From Streptomyces fulvorobeus (GTDB lineage: Bacteria > Actinomycetota > Actinomycetes > Streptomycetales > Streptomycetaceae), in assembly GCF_013167895.1 (NCBI RefSeq), contig NZ_BLWC01000001.1:3224001-3288000 (forward strand): a stretch of 64,000 nucleotides of DNA. Reading direction: 5' to 3'. The notes under the pieces are model-generated. The model was not told the origin of the DNA. It was given only the letters and a program-made list of their open reading frames with translations, and did not search any database. Below are positions 53,369 to 62,469 of the stretch, in pieces. The first letter of the stretch is position 1, and the number at the start of each line of letters is the position of its first letter. Both the position numbers and the translations under genes were made by a program.

Positions 53369-53707
53369 TCAGTCTCCCTGGAACCACAGATAGCTGCCCG
53401 GAGTGTCGGCGCACTGCTTCAGCAACCTTGCAAGGTCGTTCAAGGCAGCGAGCTGGCGTTCATCGGTGCACCGTTGCCGTAGATCGGGGATCTCACCGAG
53501 GGCGACGGCTGCCTCCTGCTCGTTCATCAGAGCATCCCCGTACGGATCTACGGCGGTCAGCCGCCCAGGCACTCCGAGCAGTCGGAGCGAGCCGATCGCG
53601 TCGGCCAACGCGTCCCCGTGCCCGTACGAACTCCGGAGCAGCGTCGCTCGGGACTTGCGCCAGTTGCGCGTTGGCCGTGCTGAGTGCAGCTCCACGTCTA
53701 TCCCCAC
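53369..53707 (-). CDS. AICE-end protein homologue (copy outside element)
   Basis: The 112-residue protein is homologous along its whole length to the one at 38341-38679, sharing VELHSARP, YGHGDALADAIGSL, LGVPG, DERQ and TPGSYLWFQGD. The GTG at 53707 gives equal lengths; longer starts (ATG 53740 or 53758) are possible. It sits in the same position and orientation relative to its att copy as the inner gene. It may be a remnant of an earlier element or a chromosomal relative. Function unknown. Confidence 0.72.
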   Translation of the reverse strand: MGIDVELHSARPTRNWRKSRATLLRSSYGHGDALADAIGSLRLLGVPGRLTAVDPYGDALMNEQEAAVALGEIPDLRQRCTDERQLAALNDLARLLKQCADTPGSYLWFQGD

Positions 53708-53814
53708 GGGCTCATGATGCCTGCTGCGGAGGCTCAGCATGTGATCCGTAGTTCCCATTCGTCAGGTCCGGGTGGGCGGCGTTGGGGTGGAGGTCAGAGT
53801 TCCGGTCAGGGGAG

Positions 53815-54708
53815 TCAGGGGAGTTCCGGGCCGCCCGTGGTCAGGCGGGCCGCTGAGGCGATTGTTGCCCTGGCCTCCTGTTCGGAGAGGCCCGTGTGCA
53901 GGGCGGCGGCGGTGAGGGCGTCGGTCAGGGCGTCGCCGAAGCCGTTTTCGTAGGCGCGGCACGCTGCCCAGAAGAGGCGGGTGTTGCGCTGTCCCCGCCG
54001 GGCCGCCCGTACGAACTGGACCAGTCCTTGGCCTTGGCGGCTTCCGGGATGTGGGGGCGTGGTGCGGGCGCGCGCGGGATGGCGGGTGGGGGGTGTGAGC
54101 AGGTGGAGGAGTGGGCGGGGGCACGGTGCCGGGGCGAGGTGGGCGGTGCCCGGGGCCAGGCGGTAGGTGCCGTGGGTGGTGACCGAACCGGGGCCCACGA
54201 GGTATCCGCCGGAACCGCGGATGTCGATGCCCCGGGCGAGCCGGCTCGCCGAGTTCGGTACGGGGACGTCGGGCGGGCCGGTCAGCCAGAGGTGGCGCCC
54301 GCCGCTCGGGGTGAGCACGGTGACGGTCGGCGGGATGGCGAAACGGTGCCGCTCGGCGAGGTGCCAGAGAGCCGCCGTGGAGTCGTCGCCCGGCGCGGTG
54401 CCGACGTCGAGGTCGACGCCGATGAGGCGGTGCGGTGGCCGGCCGCAGGCGATGCCGTAGCCGGTGGCATGCGGCGCGGCGGCGAAGAGGGCTCGTACGG
54501 CGGCGGGGTCGGTGGTCGCGTCGTGCACGCCGTGGCCCGGCAGCCCGCAGGCGCCCCGGCAGCGGACCGGAGGGTCGTCGCCCCGGTGGGGCGAGCGCAG
54601 GGCGGGGAGTTTGGTGGCGGACAGCGGGATGACGGGGAGCCCGCGTTCGGCGGCGACGAGGGCGTGGGCCAGGGCCAGGGTGGCGGTCTGCCGGTCGATG
54701 GTGGCCAT
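53815..54708 (-). CDS. Bifunctional DNA primase/polymerase (prim-pol) protein
   Basis: The 297-residue protein has the prim-pol N-terminal domain: VRCRGACGLPGHGVHDAT near residue 60, the acidic catalytic pair in IGVDLDVG, and SGGRHLWLTG and IRGSGGYLVGPGS. The C-terminal 80 residues form a helical domain that could bind DNA (LVQFVRAARRGQRNTRLFWA). It lacks a helicase part, so it is shorter than phage primase-helicases. Such genes are common on actinomycete elements and also in chromosomes; next to attR it may belong to an older element. ATG 54708 is the best start. Confidence 0.82.
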   Translation of the reverse strand: MATIDRQTATLALAHALVAAERGLPVIPLSATKLPALRSPHRGDDPPVRCRGACGLPGHGVHDATTDPAAVRALFAAAPHATGYGIACGRPPHRLIGVDLDVGTAPGDDSTAALWHLAERHRFAIPPTVTVLTPSGGRHLWLTGPPDVPVPNSASRLARGIDIRGSGGYLVGPGSVTTHGTYRLAPGTAHLAPAPCPRPLLHLLTPPTRHPARARTTPPHPGSRQGQGLVQFVRAARRGQRNTRLFWAACRAYENGFGDALTDALTAAALHTGLSEQEARATIASAARLTTGGPELP

Positions 54709-55089
54709 GGAGACATTCTCGTACAGACGTTCGATAGAAGGAAGGGCGCGAAAGGTGCGCCGGGGGTGGGGAATGAGACGAAGGGGCGCCGCAGGAACGC
54801 TTCTCCCCATGCGGGGTGCCGAGTGGCGAAGGAGCGGGGTAGCTGATCCTGGTTTTGGGGCGTGCGGGAGGTTTATCGGGTGCTGCTCATGCTTGAGGGG
54901 GAATGACGGGCTGCGGGGTGGTTCGCCGGGGATTCGGTGGGCAACTCTGGTGCTGCGACGTCGTAACCAACTCCGCAGCGGTCGGCCAACTGCTCCGGAA
55001 TCAGCCATATCAGCCATATCAGCTGTATCGGCTGTATAAGCCGTATCTAGCTGAAATTAGCCGCATATTCGGTTCCTGGAGGAATTGAC
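54709..55089. other. Divergent intergenic region with 9-bp tandem repeats
   Basis: These 381 bases separate the prim-pol gene (minus) from the secreted-protein gene (plus). They contain tandem repeats at 55000-55044 and no supported gene. Confidence 0.5.
55000..55044. repeat. 9-bp tandem repeats, ATCAGCCAT type
   Basis: Five consecutive units: ATCAGCCAT twice, then ATCAGCTGT, ATCGGCTGT and ATAAGCCGT. They end about 45 bases before the secreted-protein start, in the likely promoter area. Confidence 0.8.
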
Positions 55090-55404
55090 ATGGCAAGCAT
55101 CCGTACCGCTCGTGCCTTCGCCGCTCTTGCCGCCCTGCCACTCGCTGTCGCCCTCTCCGGTGGTGTCGCAGCGGCCGACAACGGCTCCTTCGCGAACGAC
55201 GGATCGAACGCGGCGGTGGGGACGGTCGGCGGTAGCGGCGTCGGTGGGAACAACTTGGGCAACTCGTCGACCTCGCAACAACAGGCGGTCGGGCCCGGCG
55301 CCTCGAACCAGAGCAACTCGGCACAGTCGGACGGCTCGGGCATCACGGTGATCAACCAGGCCAACCAGGACTACGCGGTGAACTTCTCCCCGTTCCTCTG
55401 GTGA
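55090..55404 (+). CDS. Small secreted Asn/Ser/Gly-rich protein
   Basis: The 104-residue protein has a signal peptide (ALAALPLAVALSGGVAAA). The mature part of about 75 residues is rich in Asn, Ser, Gly and Gln (VGGNNLGNSSTSQQQAVG, SNQSNSAQSDGSG) and ends NFSPFLW. No cysteines are present. The composition recalls surface or aggregating proteins of streptomycetes, but it is neither a chaplin nor a rodlin by motif. GGAGGAATTG precedes the ATG, and a strong hairpin follows. Confidence 0.8.
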   Translation: MASIRTARAFAALAALPLAVALSGGVAAADNGSFANDGSNAAVGTVGGSGVGGNNLGNSSTSQQQAVGPGASNQSNSAQSDGSGITVINQANQDYAVNFSPFLW

Positions 55405-55817
55405 GCCGCAGCCCGGGGGCCCGCTGGGGTGCAGGTCCACGGTGAGGTGAGCACGGTCCGCGCGGCGGCACTCCGGTGCCGCCGCGCGGACCTGTGCGCG
55501 GTGGCGACGCGGTGAGCGTGGTCGGTGGGTGGTGCTCGTCGCGGCCGGGACGCTGGTCACGGCCGGTACGGGCATGACCGCCTCGGCGCTGACGCCAGGT
55601 CCGGACGACCTGGGGCGGACCGCGCCGCCCCGGCCGTGCGGGCGCGCGCGTGGGTGCCGGCCCGCCGGTGCCCGGCTCAGGGGCGGACCCTGAGGTGGAC
55701 GGCCGGCCCCTCCACCTTCAGGAGGTGCGGCCCGCCCCGCCCCTACAACCTGAGGCGGACGCCGCTTCGGGACCTGGGGCCGATCCCCTCGCACGCGCCC
55801 GCTCCTAGCGTGGGGGT
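55405..55817. other. Intergenic region between secreted protein and sigma factor
   Basis: This 413-base gap has a strong terminator (55455-55492) and, from 55590 to 55780, loosely repeated CCTGAGG/CCTGGGG blocks. No gene is supported; the sigma factor promoter should be near 55750-55800. Confidence 0.5.
55455..55492 (+). terminator. Strong hairpin terminator
   Basis: Two 17-base arms (55455-55471 and 55476-55492) are perfectly complementary around TCCG, 50 bases after the secreted-protein stop. There is no T run, as is common in streptomycetes. Confidence 0.85.
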
Positions 55818-56381
55818 ATGACCACGCCAGTCTGCACCGGCGCCTCCAGGGCAGTCGCTGCCACCGCCGGACACCCGACCTCTTCGCCCTACGCGTCGTT
55901 CTCCTCGTACGTACGGGCGCGGGGGCCCGTACTGCTGCGGACGGCCCGCTCGCTCACCGCGAACCCGAGCGACGCGGAGGATCTGCTGCAGACAGCGCTC
56001 ACCAAGACGTACGTCGCGTGGGAGCGGATCGAGGATCACCGGGCAGTGGACGGCTATGTCCGCCGGGCACTGGTGAACACGCGTACCTCGCAGTGGCGCA
56101 AGCGCAAGGTCGACGAGTTCGCCTGCGGGGAACTGCCCGAGCAGGGGTCCGCACCGGTTCCCGACCCCGCCGAGCAGCAGTCCCTGCACGACGCGATGTG
56201 GCGGGCCGTCCTCAAGCTCCCCGACCGCCAGCGGGCCATGGTCGTCCTGCGTTATTACGAGGACCTCAGCGAGGCCCAGACGGCCGAGGTGCTCGGGGTG
56301 TCCATCGGGACGGTCAAGAGCGCGGTGTCACGGGCTCTCGGCAAACTGCGCGAGGACCCGGAGCTGACCCCGGTCCGGTAG
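55818..56381 (+). CDS. SigE-family RNA polymerase sigma factor
   Basis: The 187-residue ECF sigma factor has region 2 (FSSYVRARGPVLLRTARSL, AEDLLQTALTKTYVAWERI, VDGYVRRALVNTRTSQWR) and region 4 (LPDRQRAMVVLRYYEDLSE, AEVLGVSIGTVKSAVSR). It directs polymerase to a specific promoter set; no anti-sigma gene is adjacent. The written stop is at 56381. Just downstream, in the +1 frame, a 27-base repeat encodes a 9-residue repeat with no stop until 56560. One missing base in the CCCC at 56368-56371 would give a 247-residue protein with a Pro-rich tail, so the true C-terminus is uncertain. Confidence 0.88.
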   Translation: MTTPVCTGASRAVAATAGHPTSSPYASFSSYVRARGPVLLRTARSLTANPSDAEDLLQTALTKTYVAWERIEDHRAVDGYVRRALVNTRTSQWRKRKVDEFACGELPEQGSAPVPDPAEQQSLHDAMWRAVLKLPDRQRAMVVLRYYEDLSEAQTAEVLGVSIGTVKSAVSRALGKLREDPELTPVR

Positions 56382-56510
56382 AGAGCACGCCTGATCTGGG
56401 TCCGGTAGTGAGCGCACCCGCCCCCGGTCCGGCAGGGAGCACGCCCGGTCTCGTCCCGGTAGACAGCGGGCCCGCCCCCCGTCCGGGGCAACCCGCCCTC
56501 GGCCCGGCAG
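56372..56510 (+). repeat. 27-bp degenerate tandem repeat at sigma-factor 3' end
   Basis: Units begin near 56372, 56399, 56426, 56453 and 56480 with GGTCCGGTAG or close variants. The period of nine codons is kept, and one frame reads GPVESTPDL, GPVVSAPAP, GPAGSTPGL, VPVDSGPAP. Confidence 0.75.
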
Positions 56511-56573
56511 GGCGGCTGGTCGCGAGACGGGCGATGTCGTCCGGCGGCAGCGATTTGTAGGCGCCCGCTAGTG

Positions 56574-56591
56574 ACATACCGCTTGGTATGT
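56574..56591. promoter_or_regulatory. Palindromic operator candidate before the acyl-CoA synthetase gene
   Basis: ACATACC-gctt-GGTATGT has perfect 7-bp arms and lies 53 bases before the fadD start. It has the shape of TetR-family operators of lipid metabolism. The regulator is not in the immediate neighbourhood. Confidence 0.65.
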
Positions 56592-56643
56592 GCGCAGAAT
56601 CAGCGCATCATTACCGCCGCGTAGCGCCCAACGGGAGGACGCC

Positions 56644-58287
56644 GTGCTCAGCACCATGCAGGACGTACCGCTGACTGTCACCCGCATCCTGACCCATGGG
56701 ATGACGATCCACGGGAGGTCACAGGTCACGACCTGGACCGGCGAACCCGAGCCGCATCGACGCTCCTTCGCCGAGATCGGCGGGCGCGCCGCGCAGCTGG
56801 CCAACGCCCTGCGCGACGAGCTCGGCGTCGACGGCGACCAGAGGGTCGCGACCCTCTGTTGGAACAACGCCGAGCACGTCGAGGCGTATCTGGCGATCCC
56901 CTCCATGGGTGCCGTACTGCACACGCTCAACCTCCGGCTCCCGGCCGAACAGCTGGCCTGGATCGTCAACCACGCCGACGACAAGGTCGTCATCGCCAAC
57001 GGTTCACTGCTGCCGCTGCTCGTACCGCTGCTCCCCCACCTGCCGTCCATCGAGCACGTGGTGGTGTCGGGCCCGGGTGACCGCTCCGGGCTCAGCGGGA
57101 TCGCGCCGCGCGTGCACGAGTACGAGGAGCTGCTGGCGGGCCGGCCCACCACGTACGACTGGCCCGAGCTGGACGAACGCCAGGCCGCCGCCATGTGTTA
57201 CACCTCCGGCACCACGGGCGACCCCAAGGGTGTCGTCTACTCCCACCGCTCCATCTACCTGCACTCCATGCAGGTCAACATGACCGAGTCGATGGGGCTG
57301 ACGGACCGGGACACCACTTTGATGGTCGTGCCCCAATTCCATGTGAATGCCTGGGGCCTGCCGCACGCGGCGTTCATGACGGGCGTCAACATGCTCATGC
57401 CGGACCGCTTCCTCCAGCCCGCCCCACTCGCCGACATGATCGAGCGCGAGAAGCCGACCCACGCCGCCGCCGTCCCCACCATCTGGCACGGACTGCTCGC
57501 CGAGGTCACCGCCAACCCGCGCGACCTCTCGTCCCTGGCCAACGTCACCATCGGCGGCGCCGCCTGCCCGCCCTCCCTCATGGAGGCGTACGACAAGCTG
57601 GGCGTCCGCCTCTGCCACGCCTGGGGTATGACGGAGACCTCCCCGCTCGGCACCATGGCCAATCCGCCCGCCGGACTCAGCGAGGAGGAGCAGTGGCCGT
57701 ACCGCATCACGCAGGGCCGCTTCCCGGCCGGGGTCGAGGCACGCCTGGCCGGCACCGCCGGCGAGCACCTGCCCTGGGACGGTACGTCGGCGGGTGAGCT
57801 GGAGGTCCGCGGGCCCTGGATCGCCGGTGCGTACTACGGCGGTCCGGGCGGCGATCTGCGGCCAGAGGACAAGTTCACCGAGGACGGCTGGCTGAAGACC
57901 GGTGACGTCGGTGTGATCAGCGCGGACGGTTTCCTCACCCTGACCGACCGGGCCAAGGACGTCATCAAGTCAGGCGGTGAGTGGATCAGCAGCGTGGACC
58001 TGGAGAACGCCCTGATGGCGCACCCGGACGTGGCAGAGGCCGCGGTCGTGGCCGTCCCCGACGAGAAGTGGGGCGAGCGCCCGCTCGCCACGGTGGTCCT
58101 CAAGGAGGGCGCGACCGCCGACTACGCCGCGCTCAGGGAGTTCCTCGCGCAGTCGGTCGCCAGGTGGCAGCTGCCGGAGCGCTGGTCGGTCATCCCGGCG
58201 GTCCCGAAGACGAGCGTCGGAAAGTTCGACAAGAAGGTAATCCGAAGGCAGTACGCGGACGGCGAGCTGGACGTCACCCAGCTCTGA
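56644..58287 (+). CDS. Long-chain fatty acyl-CoA synthetase (FadD-type, ANL superfamily)
   Basis: The 547-residue adenylating enzyme joins a fatty acid to CoA using ATP. Motifs: [16 protein letters not shown] (phosphate-binding loop), [20 protein letters not shown] (A5), LKTGDVG (A7) and the C-terminal domain with [13 protein letters not shown] and the catalytic Lys in [10 protein letters not shown]. The GTG at 56644 follows GGGAGGA, six bases away; an ATG four codons later is possible. A perfect palindrome upstream suggests TetR-type control. Substrate chain length cannot be read from sequence. Confidence 0.93.
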   Translation: MLSTMQDVPLTVTRILTHGMTIHGRSQVTTWTGEPEPHRRSFAEIGGRAAQLANALRDELGVDGDQRVATLCWNNAEHVEAYLAIPSMGAVLHTLNLRLPAEQLAWIVNHADDKVVIANGSLLPLLVPLLPHLPSIEHVVVSGPGDRSGLSGIAPRVHEYEELLAGRPTTYDWPELDERQAAAMCYTSGTTGDPKGVVYSHRSIYLHSMQVNMTESMGLTDRDTTLMVVPQFHVNAWGLPHAAFMTGVNMLMPDRFLQPAPLADMIEREKPTHAAAVPTIWHGLLAEVTANPRDLSSLANVTIGGAACPPSLMEAYDKLGVRLCHAWGMTETSPLGTMANPPAGLSEEEQWPYRITQGRFPAGVEARLAGTAGEHLPWDGTSAGELEVRGPWIAGAYYGGPGGDLRPEDKFTEDGWLKTGDVGVISADGFLTLTDRAKDVIKSGGEWISSVDLENALMAHPDVAEAAVVAVPDEKWGERPLATVVLKEGATADYAALREFLAQSVARWQLPERWSVIPAVPKTSVGKFDKKVIRRQYADGELDVTQL

Positions 58288-58362
58288 CCCGGCACGACGA
58301 TGAGGGCGGTACGGGACTTCCCGTACCGCCCTCCCCGTACGCGCCGGCCGCAGCCACGCGCG

Positions 58363-61300
58363 TCAGTTGGTGCCTATCTTCGCCAGCAGGTCGACGATGC
58401 GGGACTGCACCTCGTCGCTGGTGGAGCGCTCGGCCAGGAAGAGGACGGTTTCGCCCGAGCCGAGTCCGGACAGCTCCGACTCGTGCAGACCGATCGAGGT
58501 GTAGACGACCAGCGGCGTGCGGTTCAACTGCCCGTTCGCCCGCAGCCAGTCGATGATCCCGGCGCGTCGGCGGCGTACCTGCATCAGGTCCATCACCACC
58601 AGGTTCGGCCGCATCCGGGTGGCGAGCTCGACCGCGTCACTGTCGGTCGCCGCCCTCGCGACCTGCATCCCGCGGCGCTCCAGCGTCTCCGTCAGAGCCA
58701 CCGCGATCTCCTCGTGCTCCTCGATGACGAGGACCCGCGGGGGATGCTGCTCGCTGTCGCGGGGAGCGAGCGCCTTGAGGAGTACGGCGGGGTCGGCGCC
58801 GTACGCGGCCTCGCGGGTCGCCTGTCCGAGCCCCGCCGTCACCAGGACGGGTACCTCGGCGGCGACCGCCGCCTGACGCAGTGACTGCAGGGCCGTCCGG
58901 GTGATCGGGCCGGTCAGCGGGTCCACGAAGAGCGCGGCGGGGAACGCGGCGATCTGGGCGTCGACCTCTTCGCGGGAGTGCACGATCACGGGGCGGTAGC
59001 CGCGGTCGCTCAACGCCTGCTGGGTGGAGACGTCGGGCGCGGGCCAGACGAGCAGCCGTCGCGGGTTGTCCAGCGGCTCCGGGGGCAGCTCGTCGTCGAC
59101 GGGGCGGGGCTGCGGCCGGTTGGCCACCTCGACCGCGCCGCCGGGGCCGTCCAGCGGCTCCGGCCCTTCGGCGGCGCTCCGGTCGGGCGCCCCTATGGCG
59201 TACGCGCGCCCTGCGGCCACCGGCGCCGACAGCAGCGAGGCGGGCCCTGGGGTCTTCGCACCGGCCTGCGTACCCGACTGGTCGGGCTCGGCCGGGGCCT
59301 CACCGGACTGCGGGGGTACGGGCGGTGCCGAGGGCTCGGCCTCGGGAGGGGCGGCCAGCTTGCGCCGCCGTCCGGCCCCGCCGAGGCTCTGGTTCTGCTG
59401 GTTCTGCTGGTGTGCGAGGTGCTGTGCGAACGGCACGTTCTGCCCCAGCGTCCGCACGCTGAACGCACGGCCCTGGGTGGAGTCCGGGGACGGAGGCACC
59501 GGCGCTTCGGCGGGCAACGGCCGACGCGGGACGTCCTGCGCAGGAGCCGCGTGGCCGGCGGGCGGCGCTCCCTGCGGGGGCGCCGGTGCGGGACCGGGAG
59601 CGGCCCCCGTGGTGTGCGTGGTCCGGCCGGGTCCCGCCCATGCCTCGCTCTCGGGCCCGGCGGTGTCGCCCGCAAGTGCCGCCAGGCCCTGCCCCGAGGT
59701 GCCGCCCTGGCTCCAGCCGGGCGGTGTGGCGTCGGCCGGCCCCTCCGGTGCGACGGGAGGGCGGGCCCGGCGGCGGCCGGACGGTACGGGGTGCGCCTGC
59801 GGCGGGGTGTGGTCGTCGTCGGGCGCGGTCCGTACGGCGTCGTGGCGCTCCGGCGCTGCCGGTGCCGCCGTCCCGGCCCCGGTCCCGGTTTCGGTCACGG
59901 GAGGTACCCGGTCCGCGTCGGCGGGCGGCAGCGCGAACGCGGTACGCGGCCCGGTCGGCTCCGCCTGGGCGGCCCGCTCCTGGGCAGCCGAGAGCGCGCG
60001 CCGCGCCCTGCGGCCGCCGGGCTGCGAGCCCTGCGTCTCGCCGCCCGGGGCGTGGTCGGGGGACGTCGGCGACGCCTGGGGCGGGTGGGGTGGGGCGAGC
60101 GCCGGGAGAGCCGGCTGCGGCTCCCCGTCCCGTCGTGCCCGGCGGCCCGTCGGTCCGGCCGGCATCTGCCCGCCCGAGGGCACGCCCTGCGGTGGCACGG
60201 TCCTCCCCAGCTGGGGACGGGGCTGTGCGCCCTCGGCAGCGGTGACGACCGATCCCTCGGAAGGAGCGGGGAAGGCGGACGGGACCTGACCTGCGGAAGG
60301 AACCTGAGCCGCGGAAGGAGCGGCGGGCAACGCAAGTGCCTGGCCCGGGCCCTGCCCCTGCCGGGCAGCCCCTTGCGGACTCTGCGGCCCCTGAGACCTC
60401 TGCGGCCCCTGAAGGCCGTGAGCCCCGTGCGCCCCTTCGCCGTGAGCCCTCTCCGGAAGTTCCACCGCGCCCGTCTCCGCCGGGCTGGGGCGTCCGCGCC
60501 TGCGGCCGGAGCCACCGTTCGGCGTACCGGTGCCCGGTTCCGCGAGCGGCTGCTCCTCGACAGAGCCCGGAGCGCCCGGAGCGGACTCCGCCGCCTCGCG
60601 CCGCGCCCTGCGCCGCCCGGTGGGCTCCGCCGCATCGGTCTCCGGGGCCGCCGCGCCGCCCTCAGGACTGTCAAGGAACGCGTCGGTCGACGACCTGCGC
60701 GCCCTGCGCCGACCGCCACTCGTGCCGCCCTCGTCCTGCGGAGGGGCCTCCTGAGCCGGGACGGCCTCCTGGAGCGCCGGTAGGGTCTCCACCTGCGGGG
60801 GCGGGAGCGCGACGGTGCCGGAACCGGCTCCGAGCGGTACCTCCAGTACGTACGCGCTACCGCTCATCCCCGGCATCTCGTGCGTCTGGAGCACGCCGCC
60901 GTGCGCCCGGACGATCCCGCGCACGATCGGCTCGTGCACCGGGTCGCCCCCGGCGAACGGCCCGCGCACCTCGATGCGTACGACCTCACCGCGCTGCGCC
61001 GCCGCCACGACGACCGTCGAATCGACGTAACCACCGCCGGGCACCAGCCGGGTCTTGCCCGTCGAGTCGACTCCGGCCACGTCCGCGACCAGGTGGGCGA
61101 GTGCCGTCGCCAGCCGCCCCGGGTCCACCTCGGCCTCGATCGGCGGAGCGTGCACCGCGAACTGCGCGCGCCCCGGCCCGATCAGCTCCACGGCGCCGTC
61201 GATACCGGCCGCCACGACCCCGTCCAGCAGGACGGGGACCTTGGTGAGGCCCTCCGCGCCCGCGTCGAGACGCTGGAATCCCAGCACGTTGTCGACGAGG

Positions 61301-62469
61301 GTCGTCATCCGGGCGTACCCCGCGGCCAGATGGTGCAGGATCTGGTTGGCCTCCGGCCACAGCTGGCCGGCCGGGTCGGCGGCGAGCGTGGACAGCTCCC
61401 CGCGCAGCTCCTCCAGCGGGCCGCGCAGCGACTCGCCCAGCACGGCGGTCAGCTGGCCGTGCCGGGCGCCGAGGCCGGCCAGGAGATCGGTCTGCTTCTC
61501 CAGCTCGGAGGCGTACCGCTCGGTGCGGTCGGCGAGTTCGGCCGCGTGCCGCTCGGTCAGCTCCGCGATCTCCGCGGCGTGGGCCTCGGTGAGGCGGGCG
61601 ACCTCGGCGGTGTGGCTCCCGGTCAGTTCGGCGACCTCGGCCGTGTGCTGCTCGGTGAGCTCCTCGTACGGCCTGCGGTCGGTGAACGTCATCACCGCGC
61701 CGACCAGCTGGTCCCCGTCCCTGACGGGCGCGGTCGTCAGGTCGACCGGCACCTGCGCACCGCTCCTGGACCACAGCACCTGTCCGCGCACCCGGTGCTT
61801 GCGCCCGGACTTGAGGGTGTCGGCGAGGGGGGAGTCCTCGTACGGGAAGGGCTCGCCCTCCGCGCGTGAGTGCAGGACCAGCGGGTGCAGCTCCTTGCCG
61901 CCCAGGTCGCTGGCACGGAATCCCAGTATCTGCGCGGCGGCAGGATTGACGAGGACGACTCGGCCGTCCGTGTCCGTCCCCACGACACCCTCGGACGCGG
62001 CCCGCAGGATCATCTCGGTCTGGCGCTGCGAACGGGCCAGCTCGGCCTCGGTGTCGACGGTGCCCGACAGATCGCGTACGACCAGCATCAGCAGCTCGTC
62101 GCCGGTGTAGCTGGAGTGGATGTCGTTGTACCCGGCCTGGCCGCTGTCCAGGCTCGCGCTGGTGATCTCCGCCGGGAACTCGATGCCGTCGGTACGCCGC
62201 GCGGTCATCCGCGTCGGCTTGGTCCTGCCCTGCTCGTCCGCAGCCTCCGGCCGGCGCATCGACCCGGGGATCAGCTTGGAGTCGAACTCCGGAAGCAGAT
62301 CGAGCAGTCCGCGCCCGACGAGCGCGGTGCCCGGGGTCTCGAACATTTCGAGGGCGATGGTGTTGGCGTTGACGACCGTACCGTTGCAATTGACGAGCAG
62401 AAGCCCGTCCGGGAGGGCGTCGAGTATGGCTGCGAGGCGAGCAGCGCCTCGGGATGGCCTGCTGCTCAC
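58363..62469 (-). CDS. Very large PAS-kinase-like protein with long disordered region and receiver domain
   Basis: The 1368-residue protein has two PAS domains (residues 12-135 and 145-275). A coiled-coil follows with five 11-residue repeats (LTEQHTAEVAE, LTGSHTAEVAR, LTEAHAAEIAE, LTERHAAELAD, RTERYASELEK). The next part is a histidine-kinase-like region in which the expected His is absent (GESLRGPLEELRGE) and the ATPase motifs are weak. Residues 550-1200 are Pro/Ala/Gly/Gln-rich with repeated GRRRARR patches, and a C-terminal receiver domain has NLVVMDLMQ. It is probably a pseudokinase scaffold. GTG start follows GGGAGG. Cytoplasmic; partner unknown. Confidence 0.85.
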   Translation of the reverse strand: MSSRPSRGAARLAAILDALPDGLLLVNCNGTVVNANTIALEMFETPGTALVGRGLLDLLPEFDSKLIPGSMRRPEAADEQGRTKPTRMTARRTDGIEFPAEITSASLDSGQAGYNDIHSSYTGDELLMLVVRDLSGTVDTEAELARSQRQTEMILRAASEGVVGTDTDGRVVLVNPAAAQILGFRASDLGGKELHPLVLHSRAEGEPFPYEDSPLADTLKSGRKHRVRGQVLWSRSGAQVPVDLTTAPVRDGDQLVGAVMTFTDRRPYEELTEQHTAEVAELTGSHTAEVARLTEAHAAEIAELTERHAAELADRTERYASELEKQTDLLAGLGARHGQLTAVLGESLRGPLEELRGELSTLAADPAGQLWPEANQILHHLAAGYARMTTLVDNVLGFQRLDAGAEGLTKVPVLLDGVVAAGIDGAVELIGPGRAQFAVHAPPIEAEVDPGRLATALAHLVADVAGVDSTGKTRLVPGGGYVDSTVVVAAAQRGEVVRIEVRGPFAGGDPVHEPIVRGIVRAHGGVLQTHEMPGMSGSAYVLEVPLGAGSGTVALPPPQVETLPALQEAVPAQEAPPQDEGGTSGGRRRARRSSTDAFLDSPEGGAAAPETDAAEPTGRRRARREAAESAPGAPGSVEEQPLAEPGTGTPNGGSGRRRGRPSPAETGAVELPERAHGEGAHGAHGLQGPQRSQGPQSPQGAARQGQGPGQALALPAAPSAAQVPSAGQVPSAFPAPSEGSVVTAAEGAQPRPQLGRTVPPQGVPSGGQMPAGPTGRRARRDGEPQPALPALAPPHPPQASPTSPDHAPGGETQGSQPGGRRARRALSAAQERAAQAEPTGPRTAFALPPADADRVPPVTETGTGAGTAAPAAPERHDAVRTAPDDDHTPPQAHPVPSGRRRARPPVAPEGPADATPPGWSQGGTSGQGLAALAGDTAGPESEAWAGPGRTTHTTGAAPGPAPAPPQGAPPAGHAAPAQDVPRRPLPAEAPVPPSPDSTQGRAFSVRTLGQNVPFAQHLAHQQNQQNQSLGGAGRRRKLAAPPEAEPSAPPVPPQSGEAPAEPDQSGTQAGAKTPGPASLLSAPVAAGRAYAIGAPDRSAAEGPEPLDGPGGAVEVANRPQPRPVDDELPPEPLDNPRRLLVWPAPDVSTQQALSDRGYRPVIVHSREEVDAQIAAFPAALFVDPLTGPITRTALQSLRQAAVAAEVPVLVTAGLGQATREAAYGADPAVLLKALAPRDSEQHPPRVLVIEEHEEIAVALTETLERRGMQVARAATDSDAVELATRMRPNLVVMDLMQVRRRRAGIIDWLRANGQLNRTPLVVYTSIGLHESELSGLGSGETVLFLAERSTSDEVQSRIVDLLAKIGTN

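Noticed and set aside
54709-55017. N-terminal extension of the prim-pol protein to 55017
   Set aside because: The extension reads through repeat-like intergenic DNA, contains no prim-pol sequence, and the ATG at 54708 precedes the conserved region.
58978-60783. 601-codon plus-strand open frame opposite the PAS protein
   Set aside because: It mirrors the Pro/Ala/Arg-rich disordered region of the minus-strand protein and has no ribosome site or domain.
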